Shown: positions 59,341 to 64,000 of the stretch, piece after piece | Numbering within the stretch: the stretch's first letter is position 1 | Layout: every line of letters starts with the position of its first letter | Source: Salinispora mooreana | GTDB lineage: Bacteria; Actinomycetota; Actinomycetes; Mycobacteriales; Micromonosporaceae | Length of the DNA stretch: 64,000 bases | Direction: 5' to 3' | NCBI RefSeq assembly: GCF_000379065.1 | Contig: NZ_KB900614.1 | Coordinates: 2,409,149-2,473,148, forward strand | Position numbers and translations under genes: made by a program | The notes under the pieces: generated by a model | What the model was told of the DNA's origin: nothing | Seen by the model: only the letters and a program-made list of their open reading frames with translations | Database searches by the model: none

Positions 59341-59868
59341 CTATGCACCACCGCCGGCAGCGCCGGGCATCTTGGCCACCTGCTCGGCCAGCAGTCGAAG
59401 CGCCTGCACCACGGCGGCGGACCGAATGAGATCACGGCCCCCGCCCAACTCCAGTCGCCGGACCACGCAGCCGCTCGGACCAGCCACCGACACGTAGACC
59501 AGGCCGACCGGCTTGCCGCCCTGCGGCTCCGGTCCAGCCACCCCGGTGGTGGCCAGCCCCCAGTCGGCGGCGCACCGTCGCTGGCCCCCCAGCGCGAGCG
59601 CCACGGCCACGTCCGGGTCAACCGGACCGCGCCCGGCGAGCAACTCCGCCGACACTCCGGCCAGCTGGGACTTCAACTCGGTCGCGTACACCACCAGCCC
59701 GCCGCGGTAGACGCTGCTCACCCCGGCGACCTCCACGATCGTGGCGGCGAGCAGGCCGCCGGTGAGCGACTCGACGGTGGCGAGCGTCTCCCGCCGCTTC
59801 GCCAGGCCATGCACAACGCTGGCGGCCGGGCCCTCGGCGGGCCGCTCACCGTCCGCTCCCAGCCCCAC
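59341..59868 (-). CDS. cinA: CinA C-terminal domain protein (nicotinamide-nucleotide amidase)
   Basis: The 175-residue protein is the stand-alone PncC-type domain of CinA, which hydrolyses nicotinamide mononucleotide (NMN to NaMN). Signature stretches are TVESLTGGLLAATIVEVAGV, VVYATELKSQLAGVS and ATTGVAGPEPQGGKPVGLVYVS. The N-terminal competence-associated half is absent, as usual in actinobacteria, so the name is by domain. The GTG at 59868 has GGGGGAG upstream. It follows pgsA by 26 bases. Confidence 0.9.
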   Translation of the reverse strand: MGLGADGERPAEGPAASVVHGLAKRRETLATVESLTGGLLAATIVEVAGVSSVYRGGLVVYATELKSQLAGVSAELLAGRGPVDPDVAVALALGGQRRCAADWGLATTGVAGPEPQGGKPVGLVYVSVAGPSGCVVRRLELGGGRDLIRSAAVVQALRLLAEQVAKMPGAAGGGA

Positions 59869-59894
59869 GGTGGCTCCCCCTTCGCCGGACCTGG

Positions 59895-60485
59895 TCAGCC
59901 CGTTTTCTGTCGGCGCAGGCGCAGCGCCCGCACCACGTAGTCGAGGCCACTGACCACCGTAACCGCCACCGCGGCACCCATGACCCATGGTCCGACCAGG
60001 TCCAGGGGCGCCGGCATGGGCCACAGATACCAGATGATCGCGAGGGTCTGCAGGGCAGTCTTGATCTTCCCGCCCCGGCTGGCGGCGATGACGCCGTGCC
60101 GGATCACCCAGAACCGCAGCGCGGTGATGCCCAGCTCCCGAAAGAGGATCGTTCCGGTAACCCACCACGGAAGCTGGTCATAGAAGGAGAGCAGCAGCAG
60201 CGCGACGCCGGTGAGCGCCTTGTCCGCGATCGGGTCGGCCACCTTCCCCACCGAGGTGACCAGGCCGAAACGGCGAGCGATCCAACCGTCCACCAGGTCG
60301 GTGAAGGCAGCCCCGACGAAGATCAGGCAGGCCACGATCCGCCAGCCGACGTGAGTCAACTCGGAGACGACCACCGAGACGGCGAAGACCGGCACCAACA
60401 CCAGCCGCAGCAACGTCAGCGCGTTGGCGGCGTTGAGCACCGGCACCCGGGGGGCCGCCGGGGACGGCTCCGCCGCTCCGGTCAT
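59895..60485 (-). CDS. pgsA: CDP-diacylglycerol-glycerol-3-phosphate 3-phosphatidyltransferase
   Basis: PgsA makes phosphatidylglycerophosphate, the precursor of phosphatidylglycerol and cardiolipin. The CDP-alcohol phosphotransferase motif is complete: DLVDGWIARRFG, then GKVADPIADK. Four to six membrane helices surround it. A start at ATG 60485 is chosen; a GTG at 60554, overlapping the rimO stop by four bases, is an alternative that would add a low-complexity leader. It lies between rimO and cinA. Confidence 0.92.
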   Translation of the reverse strand: MTGAAEPSPAAPRVPVLNAANALTLLRLVLVPVFAVSVVVSELTHVGWRIVACLIFVGAAFTDLVDGWIARRFGLVTSVGKVADPIADKALTGVALLLLSFYDQLPWWVTGTILFRELGITALRFWVIRHGVIAASRGGKIKTALQTLAIIWYLWPMPAPLDLVGPWVMGAAVAVTVVSGLDYVVRALRLRRQKTG

Positions 60486-60550
60486 CGCCGCATCCCGCCG
60501 CCGGCCCGGCCCCGCACCAGGTGCGCCGGCCGAACCCCCTGGACCGACCG

Positions 60551-62074
60551 TCACCGTGCGACGCCAGGAGCCGCGGAGATCATCGCATCCGGTACGGCGA
60601 TCAAGTCCACACCCTCCGTAGCGGTGACCGTGCACTGCACCAGGTCACCGGGGCGCAGGGCGGTCAGGTCCACCCCGCCCTCGGGGGGCGCGACCAGGGT
60701 GGTCGAGCCGTCCACCTCGGGAGCCTGGTGCGCGGCCCGGCCTTCCACCACACCTTCGTCGACCGAGTCGACCAGCACCTGCAGAGTCGAGCCGAGCCGC
60801 TGCTCGGCCCGCTGCGCACAGAGCTCGTCGGCGAGCGCGCTGAGCCGGTCGTAGCGGCGCTTGACGGTGGCGGCGGTGACCTTGCCGGGCAGACCGGCGG
60901 CCTCGGTGCCGTCCTCGTCGCTGTAGTCGAACACCCCGATCGCGTCCAGCCGCGCCTCCTCCAGGAAGCGGACCAGCTCCGCGACGTCGGCCCGGGTCTC
61001 GCCGGGGAACCCGACGATGAAGTTGCTCCGCGCGCCAGCTTCCGGGGCCAGCGCCCGGATGCTGCTCAGCAGCTCCAGGAACCGGTCGGTGGAGCCGAAC
61101 CGACGCATTCGTCGCAACACCGTCTCGCTGGAGTGTTGGAACGACAGGTCGAAGTACGGGGCGACGCCCGGCGTGGTGGCGATCGCCTCGACCAGTCCGG
61201 GACGGGTCTCGGCCGGCTGGAGGTAGCTCGCCCGCACCCGAACGATGCCGTCCACCGCGGCGAGCTGGGGCAGCAGCTTCTCCAGCGCCCGCGGGTCGCC
61301 CAGGTCCTTGCCGTAGGAGCTGGAGTTCTCACTGACCAGCACCAGCTCCCGCACGCCGGTCCTGGCCAGCCACTCCGCCTCGGCGAGCAGCGCCTCCGGC
61401 GGACGGGAGACGAACGCACCGCGGAAGGCGGGGATGGCGCAGAAGGCACACCGTCGGTCGCAGCCACTGGCCAGCTTGAGCGACGCGACCGGCCCGGTGT
61501 CGAGCCGACGGCGCAGCACCGGCCGCAGGTGCGCAGGCGTGTGCTCGTCGACCTCGACCGGAGCGGACCGCCCGCCAGGACCAGCCGCAGCGGCCCGGGT
61601 GCCGTGGCCCGGCACCGACACCACCGCCTCCGCCCGCCGGACCGGGGTGAGCGGCAGGAGATCCCGCCGGTCCCGTGGGGTGTGCGCGTCAACCGCGGTT
61701 CCGGCGAGCACCGCTCCGAGCCGGTCGGAGATGTCCGGGTAGTCGTCGAAGCTCAGCACCGCCTGGGCCTCGGGCAGGCTCTCCGCGAGTTCCCGCCCGT
61801 ACCGCTCGGCCATGCACCCCGCCGCCACCACCTTGGCACCGGTTTCGGCGGCGGCCAGTAGCGTCTGGATCGAATCCTGCTTGGCCTTCTCGACGAACCC
61901 GCAGGTGTTCACGACCACCACGTCGGCGCCCTCGCCGTCGGTGGTCACCTGCCAGCCGTCGGAGTGCAGCCGGGCAGCCAGCTCCTCGGAGTCGACCTCG
62001 TTGCGGGCGCAGCCCAGGGTCAGCAGGGCGACGCGGCGGCCGTCGGCGGGTGCGGGAGGGGTGGCAGACACCAC
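60551..62074 (-). CDS. rimO: Ribosomal protein S12 methylthiotransferase RimO
   Basis: RimO is a radical-SAM enzyme that adds a methylthio group to an Asp of ribosomal protein S12. The N-terminal cluster cysteines are in [28 protein letters not shown] and [10 protein letters not shown]; the SAM cluster is CDRRCAFC in [17 protein letters not shown], and a TRAM domain ends the protein. An extra basic/Pro segment (about residues 120-180) separates the domains. With miaB it makes two methylthiotransferases in this window. The start is GTG 62074. Confidence 0.96.
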   Translation of the reverse strand: MVSATPPAPADGRRVALLTLGCARNEVDSEELAARLHSDGWQVTTDGEGADVVVVNTCGFVEKAKQDSIQTLLAAAETGAKVVAAGCMAERYGRELAESLPEAQAVLSFDDYPDISDRLGAVLAGTAVDAHTPRDRRDLLPLTPVRRAEAVVSVPGHGTRAAAAGPGGRSAPVEVDEHTPAHLRPVLRRRLDTGPVASLKLASGCDRRCAFCAIPAFRGAFVSRPPEALLAEAEWLARTGVRELVLVSENSSSYGKDLGDPRALEKLLPQLAAVDGIVRVRASYLQPAETRPGLVEAIATTPGVAPYFDLSFQHSSETVLRRMRRFGSTDRFLELLSSIRALAPEAGARSNFIVGFPGETRADVAELVRFLEEARLDAIGVFDYSDEDGTEAAGLPGKVTAATVKRRYDRLSALADELCAQRAEQRLGSTLQVLVDSVDEGVVEGRAAHQAPEVDGSTTLVAPPEGGVDLTALRPGDLVQCTVTATEGVDLIAVPDAMISAAPGVAR

Positions 62075-62173
62075 CCGAGGGTACCGGGCGCGGGTTGACC
62101 TCCCGGCAACCGCCAGCGGCCGGCCTCGACGGGGATCCCGTCCGGGCCGGCCCGGTAGCGCCGCCTCGGCGGG

Positions 62174-63100
62174 TCAGACCGTCGCGGCGACCCGGACCCG
62201 GACCACGCGGTCGAGCAGGAAGATCTCGGTTCCGCCCAGGCCGGTGGAGCAGAAGACGGAGATCTCGTCCGCGCTGGTCCGGCCGGGCACCGCCGCCGCC
62301 AGGACCGCGCCCAGGTCACGCAGCCGTCCGGCGTACGGGGGCAGGGCGGCGAGCATCGGTGGGGCGTACCCGGAGGCCTGGGCCGGCGAGTCGGTGACCA
62401 GCACCTCGGCCCGGTCCAGCAGATCCGGGCCGAACTCGTGCCGGTCGACCTGCTTGAAGCCCACCGCGTTCACATGGACGCCGGGCGCGAGGTCCGCGGC
62501 GTCCACCACCGGGGTGGTGCTGGTGGTGGCGATCACCACGATGTCCCGGCCGGCGACGGCCGCCGCCGCGGAGTCGACTGCCCGCGCCGGTACGCCCAGT
62601 TCGGCGCGGACCCGGTGGGCGAAGGCGGTACGCCGCGCCGCCGAGCGGCTGTGCACGCGCACCTCCCGCAGGGGCCGTACCGCCGCGGCGGCCCAGACCT
62701 GTGCCCACGCCTGCCGGCCCGAGCCGACCACCCCGAGCGTGGCCGCGTCCGGGCGGGCCAACGCGTCGATGGCGACCCCGCCCAGTCCACCGGTACGCCG
62801 GGAGCTCAGCTCCCCTCCGACCGCGACCGCCCGGACGCCGCCGGTGCGGGCGTCGTGCAGCACCACCACCGGTTCGCTTCCCGCGAGCCCGAAGGTGTCG
62901 TAGGAGCAGGAGCCGTACCACTGATCGACGAGGTGCCCGGCGGCCAGCATCATCCGGCCCCCGTCCAGCGGCGCGGTGGCGCGGGGCGGGGCGACCAGTC
63001 GACCGGCGTAAGCGGCACGCAGCGCGTCCCGCATGGCGGCGATGGTCGTCGGAGCATCGAGCGCGGCAGCGACCTCGGAGTCGGTGAGAAGCAGCGGCAT
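62174..63100 (-). CDS. Ornithine cyclodeaminase/mu-crystallin-like protein
   Basis: The protein has the OCD/mu-crystallin fold: TLGVVGSGRQAWAQVWAAAA for NAD(P) binding and HVNAVGFKQVDRHEFG in the second domain. These enzymes oxidise or cyclise amino acids, for example ornithine or imines. The specific substrate is unknown. The ATG at 63100 is chosen because it opens with MPLLLTDSEVAAAL, the family start; further upstream is an alternative. It is divergent from the SMR gene across 100 bases. Confidence 0.88.
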   Translation of the reverse strand: MPLLLTDSEVAAALDAPTTIAAMRDALRAAYAGRLVAPPRATAPLDGGRMMLAAGHLVDQWYGSCSYDTFGLAGSEPVVVLHDARTGGVRAVAVGGELSSRRTGGLGGVAIDALARPDAATLGVVGSGRQAWAQVWAAAAVRPLREVRVHSRSAARRTAFAHRVRAELGVPARAVDSAAAAVAGRDIVVIATTSTTPVVDAADLAPGVHVNAVGFKQVDRHEFGPDLLDRAEVLVTDSPAQASGYAPPMLAALPPYAGRLRDLGAVLAAAVPGRTSADEISVFCSTGLGGTEIFLLDRVVRVRVAATV

Positions 63101-63200
63101 GGACTGATACTGCAAGATAAAGTCAGGTTTAGCCCCAGCCACAGTGGTGAAGATCACCTCTACCGAGCTGCTCCGCTCCGGTAGCTGCTACCGTCCGGCA

Positions 63201-63515
63201 ATGGCCTGGATCGTGCTGGTGCTCTCCGGACTCCTCGAAACCGCGTGGGCCATCGCCCTCGACCGCAGCGCCGGCTTCAGCCGGCTCGTCCCCACGATCG
63301 TCTTCGCCATCACGGCCGCCCTGAGCATGATCGGCCTCGCCTACGCGCTCCGCGAGATCCCGGTCGGCACCGGCTACGCGGTGTGGGTCGGCATCGGCAC
63401 GGTCGGTACCGCCGTGGTGGGGATGGTGGCGCTGAACGAGTCGACCAGCCTGCCCCGGATCCTCTGTCTCCTGCTGGTGATCGCCGGCGTGGTGGGTCTG
63501 AAGATCTACCACTGA
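63201..63515 (+). CDS. SMR-family exporter, SugE/Gdx-type
   Basis: This four-helix small multidrug-resistance protein (104 residues) keeps the SugE/Gdx pattern, SGLLETAWAIALDRSAGFS with the essential Glu in helix 1, then ALREIPVGTGYAVWVGIG. Gdx proteins export guanidinium; others move quaternary ammonium. The ATG at 63201 has no good ribosome site. I looked for a guanidine riboswitch upstream and found none. Confidence 0.9.
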   Translation: MAWIVLVLSGLLETAWAIALDRSAGFSRLVPTIVFAITAALSMIGLAYALREIPVGTGYAVWVGIGTVGTAVVGMVALNESTSLPRILCLLLVIAGVVGLKIYH

Positions 63516-63563
63516 CGGCCGGACCGGGGCCGGACCAGCCCCGCCGGCACAACGGTGGTCGCG

Positions 63564-64000
63564 TCAGTCATCGCCGCCCCGCAGGCCGACCAGAACCTCC
63601 GTCAACTCGTCCGGCTTCACCAGCACATCCCGGGCCTTGGAGCCCTCGGACGGGCCGACCACGCCGCGGGTCTCCATCAGATCCATCAGCCGACCCGCCT
63701 TCGCGAAACCGACCCGCAGCTTGCGCTGCAACATCGAGGTGGAGCCGAACTGCGAGGTCACCACCAGCTCCACCGCCTGCACCAGCAGGTCGAGGTCGTC
63801 GCCGATATCCTCGTCGATCTTCTTCTTGCCCTCCTGGGCCACGGTGAGCACATCCGAGCGGAACTCCGGCTCCCGCTGCTCCTTGCAGAACCGGACCACA
63901 TCGGCGATCTCCCGCTCGGTCACCCACGCGCCCTGAATGCGCAGTGGCTTGGCGGCCCCCATCGGCAGGAAGAGACCATCACCGCGACCGAGCAGCTTCT
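63564..64000 (-). CDS. ftsK: FtsK/SpoIIIE DNA translocase, C-terminal end
   Basis: Only the last 145 residues lie in the window; the gene continues off the right edge. They include the end of the motor domain ([33 protein letters not shown]) and the C-terminal winged-helix gamma domain ([39 protein letters not shown]) that reads KOPS-like DNA sequences and stimulates chromosome segregation at division. It follows the conserved order next to pgsA/rimO. Confidence 0.95.
   Translation of the reverse strand, partial: KLLGRGDGLFLPMGAAKPLRIQGAWVTEREIADVVRFCKEQREPEFRSDVLTVAQEGKKKIDEDIGDDLDLLVQAVELVVTSQFGSTSMLQRKLRVGFAKAGRLMDLMETRGVVGPSEGSKARDVLVKPDELTEVLVGLRGGDD

Noticed and set aside
63101-63200. 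Guanidine riboswitch before the SugE/Gdx-type gene
   Set aside because: I could not find the conserved ACGR loops or other class features in this 100-base spacer.

Overview
The window is high-GC chromosomal DNA of an actinomycete, most likely the family Micromonosporaceae and plausibly Salinispora. Three things suggest this: the actinobacterial housekeeping order, the many GTG starts and GC-rich third positions, and an aquaglyceroporin-arsenate reductase fusion of the kind I recall being described from Salinispora tropica. I cannot confirm the species from sequence alone.

Left part (1-25 kb) is mostly conserved backbone. It holds class II ribonucleotide reductase (partial nrdJ) with nrdR and paired NrdR boxes, lexA with its own SOS box, hflX, an ACT-domain malic enzyme, the arsenic channel-reductase fusion, and dapF-miaA with an extradiol-dioxygenase-like gene. 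These are followed by a DUF349 coiled-coil protein, miaB, an F420-type oxidoreductase, the gluABCD amino-acid importer, RNase Y, recX-recA with an SOS box, and a DUF3046 gene.

Middle part (25-57 kb) looks like a variable interval. It contains an MFS exporter, a lone Phd-type antitoxin with an operator-like repeat, an MMPL exporter with a DUF2993 protein, an OmpR two-component pair, a TrmB/LuxR-type regulator, and a secreted CHAP hydrolase with four 55-residue repeats broken by a single-base insertion. Next come a WhiJ-like/DUF397 pair facing a three-gene operon of small unknown proteins, a DHA2 transporter, a LysE exporter, a Spo0M-like protein, two CNNM/CorC-type proteins behind a structured leader, a secreted M28 aminopeptidase, a giant Lhr helicase, a DUF62 SAM hydrolase and a flavodoxin-fold quinone reductase facing an MmyB-type regulator. 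The interval ends with a very large multicopper-oxidase-like protein whose copper ligands appear to be lost and which carries three FN3 domains.

Right part (57-64 kb) returns to backbone: pspM-pspA-clgR envelope-stress genes, cinA (amidase part), pgsA, rimO, an ornithine-cyclodeaminase-like gene, a SugE/Gdx-type SMR exporter and the 3' end of ftsK. From memory, the order nrdR, lexA, hflX, dapF, miaA, DUF349, miaB, recX, recA, DUF3046, pspM-pspA-clgR, pgsA, ftsK parallels one stretch of the Mycobacterium tuberculosis chromosome. This makes 25-57 kb stand out as lineage-specific insertion.

The themes that connect genes are DNA damage and dNTP supply (nrdJ, nrdR, lexA, recA, recX), tRNA and ribosome modification (miaA, miaB, rimO, hflX), and envelope stress (pspA, pspM, clgR, pgsA). 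I found no rRNA, tRNA, CRISPR array, transposase or prophage.
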